DNA of 64,000 nt from Mycolicibacterium mucogenicum DSM 44124 (GCF_005670685.2 NZ_CP062008.1:1798001-1862000), one strand, 5' to 3'; shown: positions 32,968 to 42,600, counted from the first letter of the stretch. The notes: generated by a model not told the origin, from the sequence alone. Numbers and translations are program-made.

Positions 32968-35460
32968 TCAGTGCACCGTCAGCGCCGAGACGTCCCAGAT
33001 GTCGTCGCAGTATTCGGCGATGGCCCGATCCGAGGAGAACTTTCCGCTGCGCGCGGTGTTCAGGATCGACATGTGCGACCAGTGGTCGCGGTCCTGCCAG
33101 GCCGCACTCACCTCGTCCTGGCACGCCACGTAGGACGCGTAGTCCGCGCACACCAGGAACGGGTCGTCGTAGCGCAGGTTGTGCACCAGGGGCCGGAACA
33201 CCTCGGTGTCACCGTGGGAGAAGTGGCCGTGCTCGATCAGGTCTAGTACCGCCGCGAGTTCGGGGTTGGCAGCGATGTATTCGGCAGGCCGGTAGCCGTC
33301 GCGCTTCAGTGCCTCGACCTCGTCGACCGTCAGGCCGAACAGGAAGAAGTTGTCCGCACCGGCCTCCTCCCGAATCTCGACATTGGCGCCGTCGAGCGTT
33401 CCGATCGTCAACGCGCCGTTCATCATGAACTTCATGTTGCCGGTGCCGGAGGCCTCCTTGCCCGCCGTCGAGATCTGCTCGGAGAGGTTGGCCGCCGGGT
33501 AGATCAGGTGCGCGTTCTGCACATTGAAGTTCGGCAGGAACACCACCTTCATGAACTGATTCACCGAAGGATCGACGTTGATCATGTCGCCCACGGCGGT
33601 GATCAGCTTGATGATTCGCTTGGCGAGGAAATAGCCAGGGGCGGCCTTGCCGCCGAAGATGAACGCGCGCGGCGCCATCTGCAGGTCCGGATTCTGCTTC
33701 AGCCGCAGGTACTGGGTGACGATGTTGAGCACATTGAGGTGCTGGCGCTTGTATTCGTGGATGCGTTTGACCTGGATGTCGAACAGCCAGGAGGGGTCGA
33801 GTTCGATACCGGTCTCGGTCTGTACCAATTCGGCGAGCCGGGCTTTGTTGGCGCGCTTGACGGCCCGCCACTCCTGCCGGAACGCCGGATCGTCGGCGAA
33901 TGCCTCCAGCCCGCGCAGCCGGTCCAGGTCGGTCAGCCAGCCCTCGCCGACGGTGCGGTCGAGCAGGGCGCGCAGACCCGGGTTGGACAGGGCCACGAAC
34001 CGCCGTGGCGTCACGCCGTTGGTCTTGTTGGAGAACCGTTCGGGCCACATCTCGTAGAAGTCCTTGAGCACGCTGTCCTTGAGCAGCTCGGAGTGCAGCG
34101 CCGCGACGCCGTTGATCGCGTGGCTGCCGACGGTGGCCAGGTAGGCCATCTTGACCGTCTTGCCGCCGTCCTCGCCGATCAGTGACATCCGGCGGACCCG
34201 GTCCTCGTCACCGGGGAACTTCGCGCGAACCTCGTCCAGGAAACGGCTGTTGATCTCGTAGATGATCTCGAGGTGCCGCGGCAGGCTCTCGCTGAACAGC
34301 CCCAGCGGCCACGTCTCCAGGGCCTCGGGCAGCAGTGTGTGGTTGGTGTAGCCGAAGGTCGCCACCGTGATGCCCCAGGCCGTGTTCCAGTCGAGGCGGC
34401 GCTCGTCGACGAGCAGGCGCATCAGTTCGGCCACGCCGATCGACGGGTGGGTGTCGTTGAGCTGCAACGCGAATCGCTCGGGCAGGTCGTGGACCGACGC
34501 GTCGGCGAGGTCGTCCATGATGTGCAGGACGTGCTGCAGCGAGCAGGACACGAAGAAGTACTGCTGCAGCAGGCGCAGCCGCTTACCCGCCTCCGGCTCG
34601 TCGTTCGGGTACAGCACCTTGGTGACGGTCTCCGAGGTCACCTCGTCCTCGACGGCCTTGTAGTAGTCGCCGGTGTTGAACGCCTCCAGCGCAAACTCCT
34701 TGACCGCCCGCGCGCTCCACAGCGTCAGCACATTGCAGGTCTTCACGCCGTAGCCCTGGATCGGCGTGTCGTAGGCGACGCCCTTGATGAGGCGGCCGGG
34801 CACCCACCGGATGCGGTCGCGGCCGGCGTCGTCGAGGTAGTGCTCGGTGTGCCCGCTCCAGCCGACCAGGTAGTTGACGTCCGGCTTGGCGATCTCCCAG
34901 GGGTTGCCGTTGTCCAGCCAGTTGTCGGTCTTCTCGACCTGCCAGCCGTCGTGGATCTCCTGGTCGAAGATGCCGAATTCGTAGCGGATGCCGTATCCGA
35001 TCGCCGGGCGTTCCAGCGTGGCAAGCGAATCGAGGTAGCACGCGGCCAACCGGCCCAGGCCACCGTTGCCCAGACCGGGCTCCTCTTCGCACGCCAGAAC
35101 TTCGTAGAGGTCCTGGCCGAGTTCGGCCAGCGCATCACGGGCGGCGTCCTCGATGCCGAGGTTGAGCAGGTTGGCTCCGAGCTGCGGACCCATCAGGAAT
35201 TCGGCCGACAGGTAGCACGTGACCTTGTTGCCCAGATCCAGCGAGGTCTGGGTCGAGGCGGTGCGGTTGTCCTGCATCCGGTCGCGAACCGCCAAGGCGA
35301 GCGCGCGGTAATAGTGCGTCGGTTGCAGGGCTGCCGCCGGCCGGCCGATCGAGTAGCGCAGGTGGTCGGCGATGGCCCGGCCGAGGGCTTCGGCGGAGCG
35401 GCCGGTGCGGCTGGGCTCACGGGTGCCGTTGGTGGATTCGGTCAGCGCGAAGTCGGTCAC
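32968..35460 (-). CDS. glgP: Glycogen phosphorylase
   Basis: An 830-residue GT35 enzyme that releases glucose-1-phosphate from glycogen or other alpha-1,4-glucans. The PLP-binding region is clear: EASGTGNMKFMMNGALTIGT, in which Lys is the Schiff-base residue, followed by LDGANVEI. The N-terminal EEEPGLGNGGLGRLAAC segment is also diagnostic. The start is a GTG at 35460 with no evident ribosome binding site. Length is normal. It is convergent with the DUF732 gene. Confidence 0.94.
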   Translation of the reverse strand: MTDFALTESTNGTREPSRTGRSAEALGRAIADHLRYSIGRPAAALQPTHYYRALALAVRDRMQDNRTASTQTSLDLGNKVTCYLSAEFLMGPQLGANLLNLGIEDAARDALAELGQDLYEVLACEEEPGLGNGGLGRLAACYLDSLATLERPAIGYGIRYEFGIFDQEIHDGWQVEKTDNWLDNGNPWEIAKPDVNYLVGWSGHTEHYLDDAGRDRIRWVPGRLIKGVAYDTPIQGYGVKTCNVLTLWSARAVKEFALEAFNTGDYYKAVEDEVTSETVTKVLYPNDEPEAGKRLRLLQQYFFVSCSLQHVLHIMDDLADASVHDLPERFALQLNDTHPSIGVAELMRLLVDERRLDWNTAWGITVATFGYTNHTLLPEALETWPLGLFSESLPRHLEIIYEINSRFLDEVRAKFPGDEDRVRRMSLIGEDGGKTVKMAYLATVGSHAINGVAALHSELLKDSVLKDFYEMWPERFSNKTNGVTPRRFVALSNPGLRALLDRTVGEGWLTDLDRLRGLEAFADDPAFRQEWRAVKRANKARLAELVQTETGIELDPSWLFDIQVKRIHEYKRQHLNVLNIVTQYLRLKQNPDLQMAPRAFIFGGKAAPGYFLAKRIIKLITAVGDMINVDPSVNQFMKVVFLPNFNVQNAHLIYPAANLSEQISTAGKEASGTGNMKFMMNGALTIGTLDGANVEIREEAGADNFFLFGLTVDEVEALKRDGYRPAEYIAANPELAAVLDLIEHGHFSHGDTEVFRPLVHNLRYDDPFLVCADYASYVACQDEVSAAWQDRDHWSHMSILNTARSGKFSSDRAIAEYCDDIWDVSALTVH

Positions 35461-35526
35461 CCACGGATTGAACCGCGCTCGTGAGTACGGCGCGTTAACT
35501 TCGTTTGACAGTTGGTGAGAAACCGG

Positions 35527-36279
35527 TCACGCCGGTCCTTTGCCGTTGTCGACGCGGTACACCGAACCGTGAATCGCGGCGGCGTCATCACTGGCCAGGA
35601 ACGCGATCACGTTCGCCACGTCCCGCGGTTCCATGAAGCCGCGCGGCGCGGCGATGCGCATGATCAGGTCCCAGTCGGCGTTCTCGGGCGCGGCGAACTC
35701 GGTGACCTGCGCGGTCAGCATGCCGCCCGGGCAGACGGCGTTGACCCGGAGTTTTTCCTTGGTGTACTCGACCGCCAGTGCGCGCGTCAGCCCGATCAGT
35801 CCGTGCTTGGCAGCGCAGTAGCCGGCCGAGTAGATCTCGCCTTCGACGCCGGCGATCGAGGAGACGTTGACGATGTTGCCGCCGTTCTCCAGCAACTGCG
35901 GCAGCGCCGCCCGCGTCAGGTAGAACGGGCCGTTCAAGTTCACCGCGAGGTCGCGGTCCCAGTCTTCGTCGGTCACCGACAGGGTGTGCCGCATGACGTG
36001 GAAGCCGGCGACGTTCACCAGGACGTCGAGCCGGCCGAATTTCGCGATGCAGTCCTCGACCGCCTGCCGACAGGCGTCGGCCGTGCTGATGTCCACCGCG
36101 GCGAACGCGCCGCCGGGCTCGTCGCCGTAGGCGTCGGCAAACACCGTCGCCATGCGCTCGGCGTCCCGCGCGATACCGAAGACCGAAGCGCCGCGTTCGG
36201 CAAACACCTTGACCGTGGCCGCGCCCAGCCCGGCCGAGGCCCCGGTGATCAACGCAACTCTCCCGCTGAGTGAACTCAT
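35527..36279 (-). CDS. SDR-family oxidoreductase
   Basis: A 250-residue short-chain dehydrogenase. The cofactor motif TGASAGLG is at residues 12-19. An acidic residue follows strand 2 less clearly than in NAD enzymes. The catalytic residues are Ser140-141 (NIVNVSS), Tyr154 and Lys158 (YCAAK). It ends DVANVIAFLASDDAAAIHGSVYRVDNG, the classical SDR tail. Substrate unknown. It is divergent from a secreted-protein gene with a 48-bp gap. Confidence 0.86.
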   Translation of the reverse strand: MSSLSGRVALITGASAGLGAATVKVFAERGASVFGIARDAERMATVFADAYGDEPGGAFAAVDISTADACRQAVEDCIAKFGRLDVLVNVAGFHVMRHTLSVTDEDWDRDLAVNLNGPFYLTRAALPQLLENGGNIVNVSSIAGVEGEIYSAGYCAAKHGLIGLTRALAVEYTKEKLRVNAVCPGGMLTAQVTEFAAPENADWDLIMRIAAPRGFMEPRDVANVIAFLASDDAAAIHGSVYRVDNGKGPA

Positions 36280-36327
36280 ACGGTGACTTTCTCACGCCGT
36301 GGGCCAGTCGTTTGCGATACTCGGGCG

Positions 36328-36882
36328 GTGAAAATGAAACGTGTTCTCGCTATGGTTTCGAGTCTTGGCTTCGCCGCAGCGGGCGCACTCTTCGGGACGG
36401 CAGCGCCGGCGCAGGCCGACAACATCCGGCTGCCCGAGGGCATCTACACCTACATCCAAGAGGGCACGCCGATGAGCGTGTGGACCATCTGGCCTGTCTG
36501 CGCCCCGACCGTCGGCGATCTGCGCAACAACCTGGAACTGCCGGTGGGTTGCCTCGTGCACGTCGGCTCCGACCAGTACGGCGGAACGCTGGGCGGCGAT
36601 GCCCGGCAGACCGGCGGTGAGGGACATTGGATGTTCACCCAGACCGACCTCCAGGGTTTCACGTGCCCGGACGGCACCAAGATGAAGCTCGTCGAAACCT
36701 ACGAGTGGGAAGACACGAACTGGACCGGTACCCGGACCACCACCAACAACGAACAGTGCGGCGTGCCGGCGGCCATGACCAAGAAGTCGTTCCGGCTGGA
36801 ATTCCAGAAGCCGCTGCCGATTCCGGTGCAGCAGTTCCCGCTGTTCTGTGACCCCAACGACGGTCTGAAGCGCTGCCGCTGA
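36328..36882 (+). CDS. Secreted protein, about 184 aa
   Basis: Starts at the GTG at 36328 or the ATG at 36334; neither has a good ribosome binding site. A signal peptide ends at AQA-DNIR. The mature part is beta-rich and Thr/Trp-rich, with six Cys residues (WPVCAPT, VGCLVH, FTCPDG, EQCGVP, LFCDP and KRCR), probably three disulfides. Alternating strands such as GHWMFTQTDLQGFTCPDGTKMKLVETYEWED recall a lipocalin-like or secreted barrel. Not recognised further. Confidence 0.68.
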   Translation: MKMKRVLAMVSSLGFAAAGALFGTAAPAQADNIRLPEGIYTYIQEGTPMSVWTIWPVCAPTVGDLRNNLELPVGCLVHVGSDQYGGTLGGDARQTGGEGHWMFTQTDLQGFTCPDGTKMKLVETYEWEDTNWTGTRTTTNNEQCGVPAAMTKKSFRLEFQKPLPIPVQQFPLFCDPNDGLKRCR

Positions 36883-36890
36883 CGGCCGGA

Positions 36891-37613
36891 TCAGGACGAG
36901 CCCTGCTCCTCGGCGACCGCCGCGGCGGCCTCGTCGATGATGGCGCGCATGGCGCGTTCGGCGCCGGCCTGATCGCGCATCCGCACGGCACGGGCCACCT
37001 CGTCGTGCAGCGCGATTGCCGCCGGATTGGGGGAGTCGGGCATCATGCCGTGGTGGGTGCGCCCCGCGAGGACCTCCGACACCACTGCGTTCAGGGCGCG
37101 GAACATCTCGTTGCCACTGGCCTCCAGCAGCGTCTGATGAAAGATCTTGTCCGCCAGTAGGTATGCCTCGAGGTTGCCGTCGCGCCCATGCACCGCCATG
37201 TCCGACACGGCGGCGGCCATGATCCGGCACTGGTGCGGGTCGGCGCGCTCGGCGGCCAGGGCGGCCGCCACGGGTTCGAATCCGCGCCGCAATTCGGACA
37301 ACGACACCAACTGGGCGGCCCGGTCGCCGGACTCGAGTCGCCAGCGAATCAGCCTGGGGTCGAACACATTCCAGTTGGCGGCGGGCTGGATGGTGATGCC
37401 GACCCGGCGGCGCGAGGCGACCATGCCCATCGATTCGAGGACCCGGATCGCTTCCCGCACGACACTGCGGGAGACGCCGTGCTCCGCGCTCACTCCTTCG
37501 AGGGTGATCACCTCGCCGGGGGCGTAGGTACCGGAGACCACCGCGGCCCCCAGCGCGCTCAGCACGTTGTCGTGCAGATCGCTGACGTTTGAAGGCGTGG
37601 CCACGCATAACAT
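36891..37613 (-). CDS. GntR/FadR-type regulator of the gluconate genes
   Basis: A 240-residue regulator. An N-terminal winged helix (residues 10-75, with ITLEGVSAEHGVSRSVVREAIRVLESMGMV) is followed by an all-helical FCD ligand domain (about 95-230) whose His/Asp residues (DKIFHQTLL, ALHDEVARAV) would hold a metal. It is divergent from the gluconokinase-permease genes and should repress them until gluconate or a derivative binds. A perfect palindrome with a GT-N3-AC core lies in the 108-117 bp between the two start codons. Confidence 0.87.
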   Translation of the reverse strand: MLCVATPSNVSDLHDNVLSALGAAVVSGTYAPGEVITLEGVSAEHGVSRSVVREAIRVLESMGMVASRRRVGITIQPAANWNVFDPRLIRWRLESGDRAAQLVSLSELRRGFEPVAAALAAERADPHQCRIMAAAVSDMAVHGRDGNLEAYLLADKIFHQTLLEASGNEMFRALNAVVSEVLAGRTHHGMMPDSPNPAAIALHDEVARAVRMRDQAGAERAMRAIIDEAAAAVAEEQGSS

Positions 37614-37669
37614 CCTGTCATAACTCCGTCGATCTAACTTAGAACTGATGTTTTACGAATGCCTCTTGA

Positions 37670-37684
37670 AAAAGTATGACTTTT
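37670..37684. promoter_or_regulatory. Candidate GntR operator of the gluconate operon
   Basis: AAAAGT-ATG-ACTTTT is a perfect 6-3-6 palindrome whose core GT-ATG-AC matches the GntR/FadR consensus GT-N3-AC. It lies 56 bp from the regulator start and about 47 bp from the gluconokinase start, positioned to control both directions. Confidence 0.72.
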
Positions 37685-37730
37685 GCGCCACGCTGTGTGA
37701 GTCAAACCACAACAAGGGCGGGTGCAGAAG

Positions 37731-38264
37731 ATGCCATCACCCATCGTCGTCATGGGCGTTTCAGGATCCGGCAAGTCCACCGTCGGCGCGGCGCTCGCGC
37801 AGCGGCTCCGCGTGCCGTTCGCCGATGCGGACGACTTCCATCCCGCCGCCAACATCGCGAAGATGAAGGCCGGTCACCCGCTGAACGACGACGATCGCCG
37901 GCCCTGGCTCGAGACCATCGGGCAATGGCTCGGGGAGCACTGCGGCACCGGCGGCGTGATGAGCTGTTCGGCGCTGAAATACAAGTACCGCGTGCAGCTG
38001 CGCAGCAACTGCCCGGAAACCCGGTTTCTGCACCTGTTCGGCACGCCCGAGGTCATCGGCGCCCGGCAGGCCAGCCGGCCCGGCCACTTCATGCCGGCCT
38101 CGCTGCTGGCCTCACAGTTCGAAACCCTGGAACCCCTGCGAGCCGATGAGGCGGGAATCGTGATCGACGTCGGACAGAGCATCGATTCCATTGTCGAGGA
38201 ATACATTTCGCGCACCCAAGGGGAGAACCGACGGGGCGAGCGAAGCGACGGGGAGAAGATCTGA
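37731..38264 (+). CDS. gntK: Gluconokinase
   Basis: A 177-residue kinase that phosphorylates gluconate to 6-phosphogluconate for the pentose phosphate pathway. The Walker A motif GVSGSGKST is at residues 9-17. DADDFHPAANIAKMKAGHPLNDDDR and CSALKYKYR are the family substrate and lid motifs, and SRPGHFMPASLLASQFETLEPL is also diagnostic. An upstream GTG at 37722 is an alternative start. Its TGA overlaps the ATG of the permease gene by one base. Confidence 0.92.
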   Translation: MPSPIVVMGVSGSGKSTVGAALAQRLRVPFADADDFHPAANIAKMKAGHPLNDDDRRPWLETIGQWLGEHCGTGGVMSCSALKYKYRVQLRSNCPETRFLHLFGTPEVIGARQASRPGHFMPASLLASQFETLEPLRADEAGIVIDVGQSIDSIVEEYISRTQGENRRGERSDGEKI

Positions 38265-39661
38265 TGCGCACCGCCGTCACCGTCCTCGCCGACGCACCCA
38301 AACTCATCGAGCCGGTCTCCTCGGCGACGCAGCTGATTCTGGCCTTCGTGGCCGGCATCGGCGTCATCGTCGTACTCATCACGCTGGTCAAGCTGCACCC
38401 GTTCCTATCCCTGATCTTCGGCGGGCTGACGGTGGGGCTGACGGCCGGTGAGAACCTCACCGCCGTCCTCAAATCGTTCTCCGACGGCTTCGGTGCGACA
38501 GCGGCCGGCGTCGGCATCCTGATCGCGCTCGGCGCGATGTTCGCCAAACTGCTCGCCGACTCCGGCGGGGCCGACGAGATCGTCGACACCATCGTCGGAG
38601 CCGCCTCGCCCCGCGCCCTGCCCTGGGCGATGGCACTGGTCGGCGCGATCATCGGGCTGCCGATGTTCTTCGAGATCGGGCTGGTGCTGCTGATGCCCGT
38701 CATCTACCTGGTGGCCCGGCGCTCGCAGCAGTCGCTCATCACCATCGGCATCCCGGCGCTGGCCGGTCTGTCGGCCATGCACGGTTTCGTGCCGCCGCAT
38801 CCCGGGCCGCTGACCGCCGTCGGACTGCTCAATGCCGACCTCGGGGTCACGCTCGGACTCGGCGTGCTCGTCGCGGTCCCGACGATCGTCGTCGCGGGCC
38901 CGCTGTTCGGCCGCCTCGCCGGCAAGTGGGTCGTCGTCGCGGCACCGGACACCTTCACCACCGATCCGGAAGCCCTTCGGGCACACGGCAAGCGGCCCCG
39001 CTTCAGCGTCACGCTGTTCTCGGTGCTGCTGCCCGTCGCACTGATGTTGGGCAAGGCGCTCGTCGACATCTTCATCGACGACAAGACGCAGTGGTTCCGC
39101 CGGATCTTCGACGCCGTCGGCACGCCGCTGGTCGCGCTGCTCATCGCCGTCGTGGTCGGCACCGTCACCCTCGGCCGGGGTGCCGGCATGGACCGCACCG
39201 CGATCACCAAGTGCATCGAGTCGAGCCTGCCCCCGGTCGCCGGCATCTTCCTGATCGTCGCCGCGGGCGGTGGATTCAAGCAGGTGCTGGTCGACACCGG
39301 CATCGGGACGATGCTGGCGCGCTGGGCCGAAGGTGTGCACATCTCGGTGCTTGTGCTGGCCTGGGTGCTCGCGGTCCTGATCCGGCTGGCCACCGGGTCG
39401 GCCACCGTCGCCACCATCACGGCGTCGTCGCTGATTCTCGGTCTCGTTCACGGGATGGGCTCGGGCGAGCTGTCCTTGGTGGTGCTCGCCGTCGGAGCCG
39501 GCTCGCTGTTCTTCTCCCACGTGAACGACGCGGGGTTCTGGTTGGTCAAGGAGTACTTCAAGCTGAGCGTCGGTCAGACGATCAAGACGTGGTCGATCAT
39601 GGAGACCGTGCTGTCGGTGTCCGGTCTGGCCATGGTCCTGATCCTGGACGTGTTCGTCTAG
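38264..39661 (+). CDS. Gluconate:H+ symporter (GntP family)
   Basis: A 465-residue permease with about 12-14 membrane segments that imports gluconate. GntP hallmarks include HPFLSLIFGGL, GFGATAAGVGILIALGAMFAKLLADSGGA, GLPMFFEIGLVLLMP, HGFVPPHPGP and SHVNDAGFWLVKEYF. It overlaps the gluconokinase stop by one base (TGATG) and so forms one unit with it under the divergent GntR. Its stop codon overlaps the convergent methyltransferase stop. Confidence 0.92.
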   Translation: MRTAVTVLADAPKLIEPVSSATQLILAFVAGIGVIVVLITLVKLHPFLSLIFGGLTVGLTAGENLTAVLKSFSDGFGATAAGVGILIALGAMFAKLLADSGGADEIVDTIVGAASPRALPWAMALVGAIIGLPMFFEIGLVLLMPVIYLVARRSQQSLITIGIPALAGLSAMHGFVPPHPGPLTAVGLLNADLGVTLGLGVLVAVPTIVVAGPLFGRLAGKWVVVAAPDTFTTDPEALRAHGKRPRFSVTLFSVLLPVALMLGKALVDIFIDDKTQWFRRIFDAVGTPLVALLIAVVVGTVTLGRGAGMDRTAITKCIESSLPPVAGIFLIVAAGGGFKQVLVDTGIGTMLARWAEGVHISVLVLAWVLAVLIRLATGSATVATITASSLILGLVHGMGSGELSLVVLAVGAGSLFFSHVNDAGFWLVKEYFKLSVGQTIKTWSIMETVLSVSGLAMVLILDVFV

Positions 39662-40725
39662 CTCTCGCGCTGCTGTTTCTCAACGACGATGTGCGCCACC
39701 GGAATCGGCATCGGGCGCGGTGCGGCGGACAGCAGCTCGATCAGTGCGGCGTCAAGGGCGTCGGCGACCTGACATCGGCGCGCCGGGTCGGCGGGCTCGA
39801 GCACCTCCAGGAGGGTGCCGAACACCGCCGCCCTGGTGAAACCGACCCAGCTCTTGGCGAAAGCCGTTGCGTCACCGTCGGTCTGGTAACGCAGCCAGAA
39901 GCGGTCCGGTTCGTCGGCCACCACGAGGTGGGTGATCCGGAGGCGCTCGAAGCGACCCGAGGGGGCGAACGGTGACCGGAAGTCGGCTTCGCTGCGGCCC
40001 ACGATCGGCAGGCGCATGCGCCGCACTTCCTCGGCGGTGACGAGCCGTTGGTCCTGCAGGTCGGACAGCGCGTGCATCAGACCGTCGAAGAGCGGCTCGA
40101 GGCCGGGCCGCCCGTCGTCGTGCTGGCCCATGGTCATGACCACGAGGCGGCCGCCCGGACTCAACTCGCGGCCGCGGAACGCGATGAACTCGTGCCAGTC
40201 GTGCGCCGCCTGCCGGGCGTACGCCGCGCGCACCTGCGCGTCGGCGCTGAAGGACGGCTGGATGTGATCGGGGATGTCGGCCGGCATGCGGCTGAGCCAC
40301 TGGATGGCCCACGCCGACCAGCCCAGGTGCACACCTTCCGACGGCAGAATCTGGCTGAGGTACGACCGGCCCACCGCTGACGCGAAGGTGGCCCGATCGG
40401 CACGCAGGTAACTGAACGGATCGTCACGCAAGGTGCGGAACAGGGCGCTGAAATCGTTGTCGGGGATGTCGGTGTGCGTCACCGCGATCGGGTGCTCGGG
40501 CCGGACGCGTTTGCGCAGCGCGGTGATGCCCGCACCGATGGGCAGCAGCCCGTTGTGCGCGTTGCCCGAGCCGTACTCGGCGATCACCACCGGCCGCGGC
40601 GCCGCCGGGAGCGGCACCTCGGCGGCGGCCTGTTCGAAAAGCTTTGTGGCCGTGCGGAGTCCGACGGTCTGCAGGCGCGAGCTCCCGATCGGGTCGGGCT
40701 GCACCACCACGCTGGACTCGGGCAT
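39658..40725 (-). CDS. SABATH-like SAM-dependent carboxyl methyltransferase
   Basis: A 355-residue protein with the signature motifs of the plant SABATH family, which methylates carboxyl groups of small acids. The SAM loop is VIAEYGSGNAHNG (residues about 47-59). THTDIPDNDFSALF matches the D-[LI]-P-x-N-D-F-x-x-[LI]-F motif, and YLSQILPSEGVHLGWSAWAIQWLS matches the substrate-pocket helix of the plant enzymes, including the WLS end. The conserved Trp and Gln/His that hold the carboxylate in salicylate methyltransferase cannot be assigned with certainty. It is monocistronic, and its 3' end overlaps the permease gene by four bases. Confidence 0.8.
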   Translation of the reverse strand: MPESSVVVQPDPIGSSRLQTVGLRTATKLFEQAAAEVPLPAAPRPVVIAEYGSGNAHNGLLPIGAGITALRKRVRPEHPIAVTHTDIPDNDFSALFRTLRDDPFSYLRADRATFASAVGRSYLSQILPSEGVHLGWSAWAIQWLSRMPADIPDHIQPSFSADAQVRAAYARQAAHDWHEFIAFRGRELSPGGRLVVMTMGQHDDGRPGLEPLFDGLMHALSDLQDQRLVTAEEVRRMRLPIVGRSEADFRSPFAPSGRFERLRITHLVVADEPDRFWLRYQTDGDATAFAKSWVGFTRAAVFGTLLEVLEPADPARRCQVADALDAALIELLSAAPRPMPIPVAHIVVEKQQRES

Positions 40726-40778
40726 GTCTCACGGTAGCGCCGTGAGCTGTGTGGCGCGCTCTGAACGTGCGTCGAGAT

Positions 40779-41402
40779 TCAGTGCCCGCGGGCCACCCAT
40801 TCGTCGTAATTGACCAGTTCGCCACCGATCGTGGTGGTGTCACCGTGTCCGGTGTAGACGACGGTGTCGCCGGGCAGCTTGCCGAGCTTCTCGGAGATGG
40901 ACGCCAGGATGGTCGGGAAGTCCGAGTACGAGCGGCCGGTCGCGCCGGGGCCGCCGTGGAACAGCGTGTCGCCGGAGATCACGGCGCCCAGCTCGGGGAT
41001 GTGCCAGCACACCGAGCCAGGGGAGTGCCCCGGAGTATGGATGGCCTTGATCACCAGGCCGCCGACGGTGAGCACCTGGTCGCCGGCCACGGTGTGAAAA
41101 GGGTTGTCCGGGTGGACATCCCGCCACAGCATCTCGTCGGCCGGGTGCAGCAGCACTGGAGCGTCGAGGGCAGTGGACAGCTCCGGGGCGACGGTGATGT
41201 GGTCGTTGTGGCCGTGGGTGCAGACGACGGCAACCACGTTGCGGCCGTTCACGGCGTCGATGATGGGTGCCGCGGTGTGGGCGGCGTCGAACACGATGAC
41301 GTCCGTGTCGTCGCCGACGAGCCAGATGTTGTTGTCGACGTCCCAGGTGCCGCCGTCCAGGCTGAACGTGCCGCTGGTGACGACGCGCTGGATGGCACTC
41401 AC
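40779..41402 (-). CDS. Metallo-beta-lactamase-fold hydrolase coupled to mscR
   Basis: A 207-residue MBL-fold protein from the GTG at 41402; a longer frame overlaps mscR and is rejected. The zinc motif HGHNDH is at residues 63-68, followed by the His in TPGHSPGS, the Asp in SGDTLF and the His in TGHGD, a complete glyoxalase-II-type site. Its start overlaps the mscR stop by four bases (GTGA). The same pair occurs in M. tuberculosis (Rv2259-Rv2260, from memory). It may hydrolyse the S-formylmycothiol made by MscR. Confidence 0.85.
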   Translation of the reverse strand: MSAIQRVVTSGTFSLDGGTWDVDNNIWLVGDDTDVIVFDAAHTAAPIIDAVNGRNVVAVVCTHGHNDHITVAPELSTALDAPVLLHPADEMLWRDVHPDNPFHTVAGDQVLTVGGLVIKAIHTPGHSPGSVCWHIPELGAVISGDTLFHGGPGATGRSYSDFPTILASISEKLGKLPGDTVVYTGHGDTTTIGGELVNYDEWVARGH

Positions 41403-42487
41403 TTGAGGACCACCACCGAGCGAAGCACTTCGCCGCTGTGCATCTTGTGGAAGGCGTCCTCGATCTGGTCGAGCCCGATGCGTTCGGTGACGAACTTCTC
41501 CAGTGGGAGCCGGCCCTGCAGGTACAGGCTGATGAGGGTGGGGAAGTCGCGCTCGGGCAGGCAGTCGCCGTACCACGACGACTTCAGCGATCCACCGTGG
41601 GAGAAGAAGTCGATCAGCGGCATCTCGAGGGTCATGTCGGGTGTCGGAACACCCACCAGGACAACGGTTCCGGCCAGATCGCGGGCGTAGAACGCCTGCT
41701 TCCAGGTCTCGGGCCGGCCGACCGCGTCGATCACGACGTCGGCGCCGAATCCGTCGGTCAGGTCCTGGATGGTCTCGACGGCGTCGAGGTCGCGGGCGTT
41801 GATGGTGTGGGTGGCGCCGAACTCGCGCGCCCAGTGCAGTTTCTTGTTGTCGGTGTCGACGGCGATGATCCGCTTGGCGCCGACCAGAGCGGCACCGGCG
41901 ATGGCCGCATCGCCCACGCCGCCGCAGCCGATGACCGCGACGGTGTCGTCACGCGTCACGCCGCCGGTATTGATGGCGGCGCCGATGCCGGCCATCACGC
42001 CGCAGCCCAGCAGTCCGGCAACGGCCGGGTCGGCTTCGGAATCGACCTTGGTGCACTGGCGTTCGTGCACGAGGGTCTTGTCGGCGAAGGCGCCGATGCC
42101 CAGGGCGGGGGTGAGTTCGGTGCCGTCGGTCAGCGTCATCTTCTGGGTGGCGTTGAACGTGTCGAAGCACAGGTGCGGGCGGCCGCGCTTGCAGGCGCGG
42201 CACTCGCCGCAGACGGCGCGCCAGTTGAGGATGACGAAGTCGCCGGGGGCGACGTGGGTGACGCCCTCTCCGACCGACTCGACGGTGCCGGCGGCTTCGT
42301 GGCCGAGCAGGAAGGGATACTCGTCGTTGATGCCGCCCTCGCGGTAGGTGAGGTCGGTGTGGCACACGCCGCAGGCGATGATGTCGACGACGACTTCACC
42401 GGGTCCGGGATCGGGGATGACGATGTCGACGAGCTCGATGGGCTGCTTCTTGGCCCGGGAAATCACACCACGCACTGTCTGACTCAT
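41399..42487 (-). CDS. mscR: Mycothiol-dependent formaldehyde dehydrogenase / S-nitrosomycothiol reductase
   Basis: A 362-residue zinc MDR enzyme that oxidises S-hydroxymethylmycothiol with NAD+ and reduces S-nitrosomycothiol. Catalytic ligands are Cys42 and His63-Glu64; structural-zinc Cys are 93, 96, 99 and 107. The Rossmann motif is GCGGVGD near residue 194. The N-terminus [31 protein letters not shown] and overall length match AdhE2/MscR. It is translated just ahead of the MBL-fold gene. Mycothiol is confined to actinobacteria, which supports the taxonomic placement. Confidence 0.9.
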   Translation of the reverse strand: MSQTVRGVISRAKKQPIELVDIVIPDPGPGEVVVDIIACGVCHTDLTYREGGINDEYPFLLGHEAAGTVESVGEGVTHVAPGDFVILNWRAVCGECRACKRGRPHLCFDTFNATQKMTLTDGTELTPALGIGAFADKTLVHERQCTKVDSEADPAVAGLLGCGVMAGIGAAINTGGVTRDDTVAVIGCGGVGDAAIAGAALVGAKRIIAVDTDNKKLHWAREFGATHTINARDLDAVETIQDLTDGFGADVVIDAVGRPETWKQAFYARDLAGTVVLVGVPTPDMTLEMPLIDFFSHGGSLKSSWYGDCLPERDFPTLISLYLQGRLPLEKFVTERIGLDQIEDAFHKMHSGEVLRSVVVLK

Positions 42488-42600
42488 GGCTATAACCTAA
42501 TGCCTCCGGGAAGCGTTGGAATGGTGTCCATACAAATGTCTGGTTAACGGTGGCTCGGCCCGTGCCCATCGGTCCTGCGATCTGTGACAGGGTCGTGGGC

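Noticed and set aside
34273..35484. 403-aa open frame opposite glgP
   Set aside because: Antisense of glycogen phosphorylase with typical shadow composition.
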